Shown: one piece after another, positions 42,157 through 51,283 of the stretch | Position numbering within the stretch: position 1 is the first letter of the stretch | How the letters are laid out: each line of letters begins with the position of its first letter | Source of the DNA: Actinobacteria bacterium IMCC26207 | GTDB taxonomy: Bacteria > Actinomycetota > Acidimicrobiia > Acidimicrobiales > Microtrichaceae | Direction: 5' to 3' | Length of the DNA: 64,000 nucleotides | NCBI GenBank assembly: GCA_001025035.1 | Contig: LCZK01000010.1 | Location: 744,001 to 808,000, forward strand | The notes under the pieces: generated by a model | Told to the model about the DNA's origin: nothing | The model's input: the letters and a program-made list of their open reading frames with translations, nothing else | Databases searched by the model: none | Translations under genes and position numbers: made by a program

Positions 42157-42966
42157 AGTACCGAACCAGTCGGGACGCGTGCCCACTGGGAACCACACGC
42201 GTTCGACTGCCCCATTGGCTCTGTCTAGGTCCATTGCCTCTCGAAAGAACGGTTTCATCTGGCTGGGATAGCAGAGCCGAGCTGCAGCTTGAGTCGAAGC
42301 CTGAACCTTGGGAGAAACATCAACAGCTTCTAATTCAACTCCGAGCGATGCCAACTGCGCTGAAATTTGCGCCGTTGACAAGTAGGTCACATACGGGCGG
42401 TCTTCATAAAAACCGATCGGCGTGTTTATCTGGCCAACAAGCCCTGCGGCTGCCTGGGCAACTAGACGATGATCGATGTGGCCGCCAAGCCCAGCAGCCA
42501 CGAGCAACAGCGCCGGTGGCGGCCGATTCGGTCGCTGAGCCACTGAGGCCACTGCACGAAGCCAGCCTGCAATCTCTGGAATCAGAATCTCTGCGGTCAA
42601 GTCTTTGGCCGGATCCAACATCTCTGGCCCAAACGCTGCGCCGTTTCGCAACAGAGCCTCGGGCCACTGCGCCGCCGACCAGTCGAAGCCAAACATCATC
42701 GAGGCTGCTACCTCTTCGGCCCTTCGCCACAAGCTAATAGGCGCGGCGCGCTCGGCTGCAGGCGACACCCACTCAGTCCATGTACTCCGACCGAACACCA
42801 CTCGTTCACGGACTTGGCAAGACGCCAAGGCGCCATTGCGCAGACTCTGCCCGAGCGAGAGCGGCAGGTCATCGAAATGTGGAGAGATCACCGTAACGCA
42901 AGGCGTGGATTGCCGATACTGCGAAGAGAACCGCTGAAGCATTCGATGGTGTGCAGAGGTAGTCAC
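42154..42966 (-). CDS. PIG-L/LmbE-family N-acetylglucosaminyl deacetylase
   Basis: Zinc-dependent deacetylase fold. The 270 residues show SPHFDDLPLSLG (PHxDD motif, zinc ligands) and GLGGHIDHRLVAQAA (HxDH motif). It lies directly upstream of mshC, the next mycothiol step after MshB-type deacetylation, so an MshB-like role is tempting. The motif version PHFDDLPLS resembles other sugar or lipid PIG-L groups rather than classic MshB, and this stays inference. The start is GTG at 42966, overlapping the preceding CNNM gene by 4 bases. Confidence 0.82.
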   Translation of the reverse strand: MTTSAHHRMLQRFSSQYRQSTPCVTVISPHFDDLPLSLGQSLRNGALASCQVRERVVFGRSTWTEWVSPAAERAAPISLWRRAEEVAASMMFGFDWSAAQWPEALLRNGAAFGPEMLDPAKDLTAEILIPEIAGWLRAVASVAQRPNRPPPALLLVAAGLGGHIDHRLVAQAAAGLVGQINTPIGFYEDRPYVTYLSTAQISAQLASLGVELEAVDVSPKVQASTQAAARLCYPSQMKPFFREAMDLDRANGAVERVWFPVGTRPDWFGT

Positions 42967-44093
42967 TGCTCGGCATCTCCTGAGGTTCGCCCTTCCTCTC
43001 GACGGTAGGCCTCGCCTTCGCTATCTGCTTCTCGTAGGCCTCGTTGTACCCGCGGGCCACCATCGGACTCATCGCTAATCTCACCGACGATCGCTTCGAG
43101 AATATCTTCGAGTGTCACCAGACCGAGTAGCTGCCCGTGATCCATCACCACTGCAACGTGTCGGCGGGTCCGCCGCATTTTCTGCATCAGGTCCTCTAGG
43201 CGGTCATCTGACTTGACGCTCAGGGCCACGCGAACGATGCCCGGAGGAAGCAATCCGCTTCGCATATCTGACGGGACTGCAATCAGGTCTTTGGCATGCA
43301 AGAACCCGGTCACTTGGTCGGGAGCGGCGCCGAGGACGAGCACTCGCGAGTGGCCAGACTGATGCACGAGTTCCTCTGCTTGAGCCACCGTTGCAGTATT
43401 TGGCACCGTAACGAGGTGCTGACGAGGCGCCATCACCTCTGAGACTTGAATCTGCAAGAAGCCCAGCGCACCTACGAGCAGTTCGTGTTCGGTGAGTTGC
43501 AGTTCACCACCTGCGCGTGACTCGGCCACCATTACTGCTAGCTCGGGTGCAGTATGAGCCTGCGCTAACTCATCGGCGGGTTCCACACCCACTAGTCGAG
43601 TACCGATTCTTGCCAGCCAATACAACCCCGCCACTGCTGGGCGCACGAACGCAACCACGAGTCGATGAACCGGAGCGAGGGCAATGGCCACAGCCTCGGG
43701 AGCGGACAGAGCAAGAGACTTTGGAACCATCTCGCCAATCACCATATGAACTAACGCAATGATGATGAGCCCAATAGCAAGCCCCAGAGCATTCGAGACG
43801 CTCTCTGGCAGAGCAGTCAGCCCAAACAGACTCTCGAAGGCCGATCCCACCACCGGTTCAATCAACCAACCAAGCAGCAACGAGACAACCGAGATACCAA
43901 GTTGGCTTGCTGCTAGCTGCACATTCAGATTACGCATGCCGTCTAAGGCCCGACGAGCCCCTAAGGAGCCTGCCTCGGCGCGCTCCTCTATGAGTCCACG
44001 ACGCGCTGCCATCAAAGAGAATTCCACGGCCACAAAGAACCCGTTCGCAAGTATCAGAACGATTCCAAACAGCAAGATCAGCAGCGGACTCAT
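42963..44093 (-). CDS. CNNM/CBS-domain membrane protein (HlyC/CorC family), second copy
   Basis: A 376-residue membrane protein. A DUF21/CNNM domain with about four helices (LLILLFGIVLILANGFFVAVEF...) is followed by a CBS pair (VMAPRQHLVTVPNTATVAQAEELVHQSGHSRVLVLG; VMDHGQLLGLVTLEDILEAIVGEISDE). The C-terminal CorC_HlyC domain is missing; the protein ends in a charged tail. Such proteins are implicated in Mg2+/Co2+ efflux. ATG overlaps the stop of its full-length paralogue by 4 bases. Confidence 0.9.
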   Translation of the reverse strand: MSPLLILLFGIVLILANGFFVAVEFSLMAARRGLIEERAEAGSLGARRALDGMRNLNVQLAASQLGISVVSLLLGWLIEPVVGSAFESLFGLTALPESVSNALGLAIGLIIIALVHMVIGEMVPKSLALSAPEAVAIALAPVHRLVVAFVRPAVAGLYWLARIGTRLVGVEPADELAQAHTAPELAVMVAESRAGGELQLTEHELLVGALGFLQIQVSEVMAPRQHLVTVPNTATVAQAEELVHQSGHSRVLVLGAAPDQVTGFLHAKDLIAVPSDMRSGLLPPGIVRVALSVKSDDRLEDLMQKMRRTRRHVAVVMDHGQLLGLVTLEDILEAIVGEISDESDGGPRVQRGLREADSEGEAYRREEGRTSGDAEQ

Positions 44094-45442
44094 CGGTTGG
44101 CCTGCCCTGAGGTATCGCCCGTGCCGCTATCTGAGGTACCACCGAGCGTCTCAGGAACGGGAGCGATCAGCTTGACCGTGGCAACACGGCGGCCTTCTAT
44201 TTCTTCGACTCCGATACTCCAGCCCTTGCAAAAAAACTGCTCCCCTACCTGAGGAATGTGCCCCAGGTGGGCGAGCACAAAGCCGCCGAGCGTTTCGAAC
44301 TCTCCTGGTGGCATCTCGAACTGACATGCGGATGCAACTTCATCGGGATGCAGCAGACCCGAGAGGATGTGTGCCCCTTGCCAGCGACGAACCGATGGGG
44401 TGCTCCGCTGAGGATCGTGCTCATCGTCAATATCGCCCACGATCTCTTCGAGGACATCTTCGAGGGTGATGATTCCCGCCGTGCCACCGTACTCATCAAC
44501 CACAAGTGCGAATTGCCCAGCAGCGCCCTGCAGTTCAACGATCAGGGATTCCAGATTCTTTGACTCCGGGATTGCTAGAACCGAGCGCAGCAGGCGGCGG
44601 ACAGGGAAGTCCGCCCGATCTTCGACGGCTACCCCAAGGACGTCCTTGATATGAACTACGCCGGCAACATGATCAAGATCCTCTTCGATGACGGGAAATC
44701 TCGAGAGCCCGGTGTTTGCCGTCAGCTCGAGCAAGTCACTCACGAGAGCATCAAGTGGCAGAGCATGAACGCTGACACGCGGGGTTAGTGCATCGGCAGC
44801 TGTTTTTTCGCCAAAGCGAAACGTGCGAGTTAGCAAGTCAGCATCTTTGTGGTCCAAGGTTCCACTCTCTGCCGAGGATGTAACCAAGCGCTTCAACTCT
44901 TGGCGACTCCTCACACTCGACAACTCCTCTTTGGGTTCAACCCCAAAGAGACGAACCAGTCGTTCGGCCAAGGCGTTGCACACAAAGATCACGGGACTGA
45001 ACAGCAGATTGAAACCCCGAAACACAGCAGACAGCGCCAGAACTGTGGGCAGCGGCCTAGCAACCGCCACAGACTTTGGAACCAACTCGCCCACGACCAT
45101 TTGCACCACCGTGGTGAAGAGCAACGCTAGGAGCACCGAGACTCCCAGTGCACGAGACTCTCCTAGTAGGTTCCCAACAAATGGCTCCAAGGCAACCGCC
45201 ACCACTGGCTCGGCCAGCACGCCAAGGCCAAGGCTGCAGATGGTGATTCCTAGTTGTGCGCCCGACAAGTTGTACGACAGTCGCTGTTGCAAAGCGGCGG
45301 CACGAACAGCAGACCGGCTGCCCTCTTCTGCGAGCTTCTGCAGTTGGTTGCGGTCAACGGCAACAAGGCCGAACTCTATGGCCACGAAAAAGGCGTTTGC
45401 CAACACCAAAAGCAGCACTGCGCCGAACCCGAGCAGAGTCAT
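44090..45442 (-). CDS. CNNM/CBS/CorC_HlyC membrane protein, first copy
   Basis: A 450-residue paralogue with the complete layout: a DUF21 membrane domain (FGAVLLLVLANAFFVAIEFGLVAVDR), a CBS pair with LTPRVSVHALPLDALV and VVDEYGGTAGIITLEDVLEEIVGDIDDEHD, and the C-terminal CorC_HlyC domain (EMPPGEFETLGGFVLAHLGHIP). Predicted divalent-cation transporter or its regulator. The tandem pair (full plus short) is a common actinobacterial arrangement, suggesting a heteromer. ATG is at 45442, divergent from marR. Confidence 0.92.
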   Translation of the reverse strand: MTLLGFGAVLLLVLANAFFVAIEFGLVAVDRNQLQKLAEEGSRSAVRAAALQQRLSYNLSGAQLGITICSLGLGVLAEPVVAVALEPFVGNLLGESRALGVSVLLALLFTTVVQMVVGELVPKSVAVARPLPTVLALSAVFRGFNLLFSPVIFVCNALAERLVRLFGVEPKEELSSVRSRQELKRLVTSSAESGTLDHKDADLLTRTFRFGEKTAADALTPRVSVHALPLDALVSDLLELTANTGLSRFPVIEEDLDHVAGVVHIKDVLGVAVEDRADFPVRRLLRSVLAIPESKNLESLIVELQGAAGQFALVVDEYGGTAGIITLEDVLEEIVGDIDDEHDPQRSTPSVRRWQGAHILSGLLHPDEVASACQFEMPPGEFETLGGFVLAHLGHIPQVGEQFFCKGWSIGVEEIEGRRVATVKLIAPVPETLGGTSDSGTGDTSGQANR

Positions 45443-45609
45443 GCGAGATCAGTCACCAGAAGAGATCCAACAATCCCCTTAGCTTAGTGCTGCGATGACC
45501 AAAGACTGACCTTGGAAGGATCTCACTCGCCACGAGCTTGGGCCGCTCGTACATCTTGAAACCTTGAACAACGAGAGAAGCGCAGAGACGACGGGTAGAG
45601 TACGGACCA
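45443..45609. promoter_or_regulatory. Divergent promoter region CNNM operon / marR
   Basis: 167 bases between divergent starts. On the plus strand TAGAGT (45595-45600) ends 9 bases before the marR ATG, so marR may be transcribed leaderless. No convincing -35 or operator palindrome was found by eye. Confidence 0.4.
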
Positions 45610-46155
45610 ATGTTGCCGGATTCCACATCATCTTTGCGCAGCGCTGATGCAGTTCGGGCTGCTGCCCGCTTGGCCAAGGTTGCTGGAACCGCCCTAGCTG
45701 AAGGGGAACTCACTCTTCCGCAATACCGCGTGCTGGTCTTCTTGGCGGTTAGGTCCCGCCCGGCCACCCACGTAGCAGCCCTGCTCGGAGTAAGCGCATC
45801 ATCAATGACCTCGGTGGTTGACGGGCTCGTTGCCCGCTCACTTGTTTCTCGTTCAGCGGACCCGACCGATCGACGCCGCGTCATGCTGTCCCTTACGGCT
45901 GAGGGCACACGAACCATGCACATCGGTGACGAGCTTGTGGGTTCTGGACTCAATCGCCTGTTGCAGCGCTTGGAGCCTGCCCAAGCCGAGCAGGCCTTAG
46001 TGGGACTCGAGTTGTTGAATCAGGCAATGGAAGCATCACTTGAGGAACGCTTCGGACCACAGTTCAGCGAGTCAGAAGTTCAGACCTCTGCAGATGCCTC
46101 AGTTACACCTGTCGCGTCTGCACAGTCTGCACCGTCTGCACAGCCTGAATCGTGA
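45610..46155 (+). CDS. MarR-family transcriptional regulator
   Basis: A 181-residue winged-helix regulator: LTLPQYRVLVFLAVRSRPATHVAALLGVSASSMTSVVDGLVARSLVSRSADPTDRRRVMLSLT has the helix-turn-helix and the DRR wing signature. The C-terminus ends in ASAQSAPSAQPES, made by a 9-bp tandem repeat. ATG is at 45610. Its stop overlaps the GTG of the ABC ATPase gene (GTGA), so it likely controls that gene and itself. The ligand is unknown. Confidence 0.9.
   Translation: MLPDSTSSLRSADAVRAAARLAKVAGTALAEGELTLPQYRVLVFLAVRSRPATHVAALLGVSASSMTSVVDGLVARSLVSRSADPTDRRRVMLSLTAEGTRTMHIGDELVGSGLNRLLQRLEPAQAEQALVGLELLNQAMEASLEERFGPQFSESEVQTSADASVTPVASAQSAPSAQPES
46117..46143. repeat. 9-bp tandem repeat, three copies, coding
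   Basis: TCTGCACAG, TCTGCACCG, TCTGCACAG at 46117-46143 encode the Ser-Ala repeats at the C-terminus of the MarR protein. Confidence 0.8.
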
Positions 46156-46946
46156 GTCAAGAAGGCACTGCAGTTCTGCGGCTTTCGGGAGTAGGTCTGA
46201 CTCGCAATGGCACACGTCTGCTGGATCGAATCGATTTTGTAGTCGAAACGGGGTCAAGTTGGATCGTTCTGGGAGCTAACGGCAGCGGCAAAACCTCGCT
46301 AGTTCGAATCTGTTCACTGTATGAACATCCAAGCTGCGGCACTGTGGAATTGCTCGGCGAAGAACTCGGCCATACCGACATTCGCAAGCTGCGCCGACGG
46401 GTGGCACTCGTGAGTCCGGCACTGACCGACATGATTCGGCCGCAACTGACTGCCACCGAGGTAGTTATGTGCGCCAAGTTTGCAGCCCTCGAACCCTGGT
46501 GGCATGACTATGACCAAGCCGATGCGGACAAGGCAGTCAGCCTGCTGAACGCCCAGCAGGTCGGTTTCACAGCCCAACGTCGGTACGGGTCGCTGTCCTC
46601 TGGTGAGCGTCAGCGGGTGCTGTTAGCTCGGGCTCTCATGTCAGAACCTGATCTGATTCTGCTCGACGAGCCGAGCGCTGCGCTTGACCTAGGTGGCCGT
46701 GAGCTTCTTGTAGAGCGCCTAGGTGAACTTGCAGCCGATCGCGCCGCACCGCCAATTCTTCTGGTGACACATCACGTTGAAGAGATCCCACCGAACTTCA
46801 CTCATGTGCTGGCCTTGCATCAAGGCCAGATTCTTGCTGCAGGACCGTTGCAAGAGACCTTAAGTAGCGAACTACTCAGCGAGTGTTTTGGACTGCCGCT
46901 GAGCTTGCAGCGCTTTGGGTCACGCTGGACTGCTCGACGCAGCTGA
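46152..46946 (+). CDS. Stand-alone ABC transporter ATPase (YlmA-like)
   Basis: A 264-residue nucleotide-binding subunit: Walker A LGANGSGKTS, signature LSSGERQRVLLARAL, Walker B LILLDEPSAALD, and switch His in LLVTHHVEEIP. No membrane subunit lies nearby. The HHVEEIPPNFTHVL and CFGLPL segments resemble actinobacterial orphan ATPases of the YlmA type, whose partner is not known. The start is GTG at 46152. Its 3' end overlaps the convergent glgX by 27 bases. Confidence 0.87.
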   Translation: MSQEGTAVLRLSGVGLTRNGTRLLDRIDFVVETGSSWIVLGANGSGKTSLVRICSLYEHPSCGTVELLGEELGHTDIRKLRRRVALVSPALTDMIRPQLTATEVVMCAKFAALEPWWHDYDQADADKAVSLLNAQQVGFTAQRRYGSLSSGERQRVLLARALMSEPDLILLDEPSAALDLGGRELLVERLGELAADRAAPPILLVTHHVEEIPPNFTHVLALHQGQILAAGPLQETLSSELLSECFGLPLSLQRFGSRWTARRS

Positions 46947-49034
46947 GGGTGCAGGTTCTGTGGCGTACTGCTCAAGGACTAACACACTGCGCGCTGCCAA
47001 GCTGATGCTGCCATTGGCCTGGTACGCCGTTGTTCGCGCTTGAGCATGTTCAGTATCAACTCGGCACAGCCAGTGCTGGCCCCACTGCTCCCCTGGTAGC
47101 TGCCAGGCCAGTTCTTCGTCACCCAGGTTGAAACACAGAAGCAACGTAGAACCTTGGAGTTGTTCGCCCCGTGGGCCGACCTCGTCAAGGTCTCCATTGA
47201 GCCACACGCCCATGCTTCGCCCACCGTCATTCCAATGCCCCGAGTCCATCTCTGTGCCATCAGATCTGAACCATGCAACATCGACTTGACTGCCCTCTCG
47301 AACCGCACGGCCAGTCAAGAACTTACGACGTTGCAGCACTCGATTGGATTGCCGAAGATGAATCAAATGGCGCGTAAATTCCAAGAGTTCGGTGTCAGCC
47401 TGCGACCAGTTCACCCAAGAGATCTCGTTGTCCTGAGCAAAGCCATTGTTGTTTCCGTGCTGCGTTCTTCCAATCTCATCACCGGCCACCAGCATGGGAA
47501 CACCCTGGGATAGAACCAACGTGCAGAGCAGGTTTCGCTGTTGTCGCTTGCGCAACTGCTGCACCTCGGGTGAGTCAGTGGGACCCTCCGCCCCGCAGTT
47601 CCAGGAACGATTGTCATCAGTACCGTCGCGGTTATCTTCACCATTGGCTTGGTTCAGCTTGTGTTCGTAGCTGACCATATCGGCCAAGGTGAAACCGTCG
47701 TGGGCAGTCACAAAATTGATGCTCGCATGTGGTCGACGACCCTCGGCCTGATACAGGTCAGAGGAGCCGGTGAGCCGAGCTGCAAACTCTCCGAGCTGGC
47801 CGAGTTGTCCCCGCCAGACATCCCTGACGCAATCGCGGTAGCGACCATTCCACTCTGACCACAGTGGAGGAAAGTTCCCGACCTGATAGCCGCCCTCTCC
47901 AACATCCCAAGGCTCGGCAATGAGCTTGACCTGACTTATCACTGGGTCTTGCTGAATTAGGTCGAAGAAGGCACTGAGGCGGTCCACCTCGTGAAGTTCA
48001 CGGGCCAACGTCGCAGCAAGATCAAAGCGAAACCCATCCACATGCATCTCTTCTATCCAATAACGCAAGCTATCCATGATGAGTTGCAGCACATGAGGGT
48101 GACGCATGTTCAGGGTGTTCCCCGTACCCGTGTAGTCCACGTACTCGCTGCGGTCCTGCTGGTTCAGGCGGTAGTAGGCGCTGTTGTCGAGCCCCTTGAA
48201 ACTGAGCAACGGTCCGCCCCTGCCACCCTCGGCCGTGTGGTTGTAGACCACGTCCAAGATCACCTCTATGCCGGCTTCGTGCAAGGTCTTGACCATGACC
48301 TTGAACTCCTGTACCTGCTCCCCCGCTTGGCCTCCCACGGCGTACTCATTATGAGGGGCAAAGAAACCAATCGAGTTGTAACCCCAGTAATTGCGTAGGC
48401 CCATCTGCACGAGCCGACGGTCGTGGACGAATTGATGAACAGGCATCAGTTCAATGGCCGTTACACCCAAGTTGTGGAGGTGTTCAATAATCGCTGGAGA
48501 ACACACACCGAGATACGAACCACGATGCTGCTCGGTTACGCCGGGGTGCAGTTGGGTAAGGCCTTTGACATGAGCCTCGTACAACACCGTCTCATGCCAT
48601 GGTCGCTGCGGAGAGCGATCTTGACCCCAGTCAAACCATGGGTTGATGACTACTGATCTGGGCACGTACGGGGCTGAATCCGTGTCGAGGGCATCTTCCG
48701 CGTCTACTGCGTCATCCCATTGAATTGATCCAGCGATTGCTTTGGCGTACGGGTCCAGCAACAACTTGGACTGCAGATTGAGTTCGGCCACGCTTCGACG
48801 AGGCCCACGTACTCGAAAGCCGTAGCGCATACCTGGCCCAATATCTGGCAAGTACCCAAACCAGACTGACCCAACGCATTCGGGTAACTCCACTACTAGT
48901 TCTGCCCCGCGCTCATCAAAAAGGCACAGTTCTACTCCCTCGGCCACCTCGGAAAACACAGAGAAGTTCGTGCCAGCGCCATCCCAATTTGCTCCAAGCG
49001 GATATGGCCGCCCGGGCCACACTCGAACCGTCAT
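46920..49034 (-). CDS. glgX: Glycogen debranching enzyme GlgX/TreX
   Basis: GH13 isoamylase-type enzyme hydrolysing alpha-1,6 branches of (phosphorylase-trimmed) glycogen. The 704 residues show an N-terminal CBM48 (PYPLGANWDGAGTNFSVFSEVAEGVELCLFD), the (beta/alpha)8 barrel with DVVYNHTAEGG, GFRFDLAATLARE (nucleophile Asp), LIAEPWDVG (acid Glu) and FVTAHDGFTLADMV (transition-state Asp). ATG at 49034 overlaps the SRPBCC stop by 4 bases. No other glycogen gene lies in the window. Confidence 0.95.
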   Translation of the reverse strand: MTVRVWPGRPYPLGANWDGAGTNFSVFSEVAEGVELCLFDERGAELVVELPECVGSVWFGYLPDIGPGMRYGFRVRGPRRSVAELNLQSKLLLDPYAKAIAGSIQWDDAVDAEDALDTDSAPYVPRSVVINPWFDWGQDRSPQRPWHETVLYEAHVKGLTQLHPGVTEQHRGSYLGVCSPAIIEHLHNLGVTAIELMPVHQFVHDRRLVQMGLRNYWGYNSIGFFAPHNEYAVGGQAGEQVQEFKVMVKTLHEAGIEVILDVVYNHTAEGGRGGPLLSFKGLDNSAYYRLNQQDRSEYVDYTGTGNTLNMRHPHVLQLIMDSLRYWIEEMHVDGFRFDLAATLARELHEVDRLSAFFDLIQQDPVISQVKLIAEPWDVGEGGYQVGNFPPLWSEWNGRYRDCVRDVWRGQLGQLGEFAARLTGSSDLYQAEGRRPHASINFVTAHDGFTLADMVSYEHKLNQANGEDNRDGTDDNRSWNCGAEGPTDSPEVQQLRKRQQRNLLCTLVLSQGVPMLVAGDEIGRTQHGNNNGFAQDNEISWVNWSQADTELLEFTRHLIHLRQSNRVLQRRKFLTGRAVREGSQVDVAWFRSDGTEMDSGHWNDGGRSMGVWLNGDLDEVGPRGEQLQGSTLLLCFNLGDEELAWQLPGEQWGQHWLCRVDTEHAQARTTAYQANGSISLAARSVLVLEQYATEPAPSAASSSPA

Positions 49035-49480
49035 GAGCCCACTCCAAGAACGCTCAATAAGCGGCCTCTTGAGCGCTCAATCTCATCGGCAAGTAGTCGA
49101 TCCAGCATGGGCACCCACATCGTGCCCCCGTAATGCAAAGACATGGTCAGGGTGCACTCAACTGCTGACAGAGCTTCAACTCTTGCCTCGAGGACCCAGT
49201 CGCTATGGGAACGCGAATCCAGTTCCCGTCGCTCAAACCGGGCGATGCGTGGCGAATCGGACTGAGTTCTGACCATCCGCAGGCGCTTGGATCGGCTCAG
49301 TAAACCTAACTGGCCGCGAAGGTCAACTGACCATGCCGGCCCTGCGTCGCTAGGGTCCGGCTCAACTGCTTGTGCCCGCGGCACGATCTCGAGCCAGTCC
49401 GGATATCTCGCTAAATCTGCGACGAGATCAAAGAGCAGTTCAGGTTCAACTTGGGCAGCCAGAACTGCACTGACATCCAT
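49031..49480 (-). CDS. SRPBCC (START/polyketide cyclase-like) domain protein
   Basis: A 149-residue hydrophobic-ligand-binding fold: MDVSAVLAAQVEPELLFDLVADLARYPDWLEIVPRA is the typical SRPBCC start, and RLLADEIERSRGRLLSVLG the C-terminal helix. The ligand is unknown. It is translationally coupled to glgX, which hints at co-expression but not at a shared reaction. The 134 bases upstream (49481-49614) hold no gene. Confidence 0.8.
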   Translation of the reverse strand: MDVSAVLAAQVEPELLFDLVADLARYPDWLEIVPRAQAVEPDPSDAGPAWSVDLRGQLGLLSRSKRLRMVRTQSDSPRIARFERRELDSRSHSDWVLEARVEALSAVECTLTMSLHYGGTMWVPMLDRLLADEIERSRGRLLSVLGVGS

Positions 49481-49614
49481 TAGTAGCTCTGGTCCAAACT
49501 GCTAGCCGAAACAAATTGCATCCAACCATTCTGCCGCCCATTTGCCAAGATGTCGGCCACCACCCCAAGAACCGTGGATCAGCCTTGCAGTGAGGGCCGA
49601 GCAGGATCCACTGA

Positions 49615-51075
49615 CTAGCCCGTAGTGGCCGAGGGGTCAGCTATCGGTGGAGTTGCTGGATCGGCTGCGGGTGCTGGCGCTGCTGCGGGTGCGGTCGCGG
49701 GATCGGCTGCCGGTGCGGCCGTAGTCACTGCTGCCGGGTCGACTGCCGGATCAGCTAGTGGTGCAGTCGCACGAAAGACAGTCCGGTTGCCGTAGGCGGC
49801 TTTCAGGACCGGATAGGGGTTCACTGCATCACCGCCGCCGGGGTGAATCTCGAAATGTAAATGAGGTGACGTGCCGCGAGCGTTTCCGGTGTCACCGACG
49901 TAGCCGACAAGCTGACCGGCGGTAACCCGCATGCCATCAGATAAGCCGACGGCAAAGGCCGACAGGTGCGCGTAGTAGTACTCGGTTCCAGACTCCCCCA
50001 CTACCCACAACTTGTTCCCGCCGAGGGTGCCAGTCCCGATACGAGCAACCGTTCCATTTTCTGATGCAATCAGCGGTGTCCCATACGTGGCAAAAATATC
50101 TGTTCCCTGATGCCAGTGCGCTGAGGGCGTTCCCATCATCCGCGGGTAACCCCAACTGTCGATGAACTCCACCTCGCTAGCTACTGGAAACACGAACCCA
50201 TTGATGTATGCGTGAGCACCATTCTGATAGGCCTGTAGTTGAGCTGTTGCTCCAGCCACAGCATCGACAGCAGTTTGGACTTGAGCAGTGGTTTGAGTAA
50301 GCACCGACTGAGCAATACCAAGATCCGAGGCCAGCTTGGCCTCACTCTTTCCGAGCGCCTTGCTCTGTCGTTCATAACTCCGAAGAAGTCGCTCGTGCTG
50401 CTGTGCAACCACCGCCAAGTAACTCCGAGCTACGCCCAAGTCAACGAAATCGTTGTTATCTAGCAGCGCGAGTTTGTCCTCGGCTCGACCCTGCATATAG
50501 GCAGTCACTGCATGATCTCGGAGCCGACGTCGAGCAGTTGCAGTCTTGGTGACTGCGGTTCTCACTTCGCCCGAGAGCGAGTCCAGTTGGGCAGTCAAAT
50601 CGAGCACCGTCTGCGTTTTCTCTGCAACACGCTTTTGAATCTGATCAAGGTCTGCCTGACTTGCGAGCAGGGCCGCTTGAGCACCGGCTACGCGCTCGGG
50701 CAGAACTGCTACGGATTGAGGATCGAAGCTGAACTGCGCAATCGGCAGGTCGATTCCATCCCCCTCGCCAGGGTCCACTAGGAACGGCACGCGAGGATCA
50801 TTGATCAGTTCCTCTGGAATGGGGGGCAGGTAGGTCGTAGGGGGAGAAAGCGAGGGGTCTGGAGTGCTGCCGGGAACAGTTCCCGGAACGGTTGAACCTC
50901 CAAGCGCAGTAGTCGAGGTGGTCGATTCACCCCCAGGTAGTTCGCTGTTCGGAGGTGTGCTCGGATCACTCTGACGAGCAACAGTTGACACTGAACCTGC
51001 TGACACTGAACCTGCTGAGAAAACAACCGCGGTGAATCCAGCAAGAATCGCAATAGTGGTCCGTGAATTCATCAT
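49615..51075 (-). CDS. Secreted M23-family peptidase with coiled coil (murein hydrolase or activator)
   Basis: About 486 residues from ATG at 51075. A signal peptide (MMNSRTTIAILAGFTAVVFSAG) precedes a Thr/Pro-rich linker, a long coiled coil (AGAQAALLASQADLDQIQKRV to about residue 290) and a LytM/M23 domain with zinc motifs HQGTDIFATYGTP and SPHLHFEIHPGG. The Ala/Pro/Asp-rich tail may cross the wall. Both zinc motifs (HxxxD, HxH) are intact, so peptidoglycan endopeptidase activity is plausible. The coiled-coil layout also resembles EnvC/RipA-like division factors. Confidence 0.88.
   Translation of the reverse strand: MMNSRTTIAILAGFTAVVFSAGSVSAGSVSTVARQSDPSTPPNSELPGGESTTSTTALGGSTVPGTVPGSTPDPSLSPPTTYLPPIPEELINDPRVPFLVDPGEGDGIDLPIAQFSFDPQSVAVLPERVAGAQAALLASQADLDQIQKRVAEKTQTVLDLTAQLDSLSGEVRTAVTKTATARRRLRDHAVTAYMQGRAEDKLALLDNNDFVDLGVARSYLAVVAQQHERLLRSYERQSKALGKSEAKLASDLGIAQSVLTQTTAQVQTAVDAVAGATAQLQAYQNGAHAYINGFVFPVASEVEFIDSWGYPRMMGTPSAHWHQGTDIFATYGTPLIASENGTVARIGTGTLGGNKLWVVGESGTEYYYAHLSAFAVGLSDGMRVTAGQLVGYVGDTGNARGTSPHLHFEIHPGGGDAVNPYPVLKAAYGNRTVFRATAPLADPAVDPAAVTTAAPAADPATAPAAAPAPAADPATPPIADPSATTG
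50986..51015. repeat. 15-bp tandem duplication in a signal-peptide region
   Basis: TGACACTGAACCTGC at 50986-51000 and 51001-51015, doubling SAGSV around the predicted signal-peptide cleavage site of the M23 peptidase. Confidence 0.85.
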
Positions 51076-51283
51076 TGTGCCCGAGTCCGCAAGTGGAGGG
51101 TGGCAGCCGGGTTCTTGGTGGCTGCGACGGCATCGATGGTACAGCCCTATTGCGCTCACAACACCCTGATGGGGGACTCTTCCCCAGTGTTTACTTATTC
51201 AGCACTCGCCGTTTACTTGTTTTGTCCTGAGCGGGCCCCTCCACCCTTCTTCTTGGTGGCACGGGGCGGGCTAGGGGGGATGG
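51076..51283. other. 208-base gap between thiP and the M23 gene
   Basis: No gene is seen, and in particular no thiQ. On the transcribed minus strand GCCCC...CCACC can pair with GGTGG...GGGGC (about 51235-51271) around an A/G loop, with an internal mismatch. This could terminate the thiamine operon, but no T-run follows. Confidence 0.35.

Noticed and set aside
42117-42737. 206-residue plus-strand frame over the PIG-L gene
   Set aside because: Low-complexity composition; the minus strand carries the deacetylase motifs.
45453-45953. 166-residue open frame on the minus strand over marR
   Set aside because: It is antisense to a clear MarR domain, Arg/Ser/Ala-rich, with no recognisable motif: a shadow frame.
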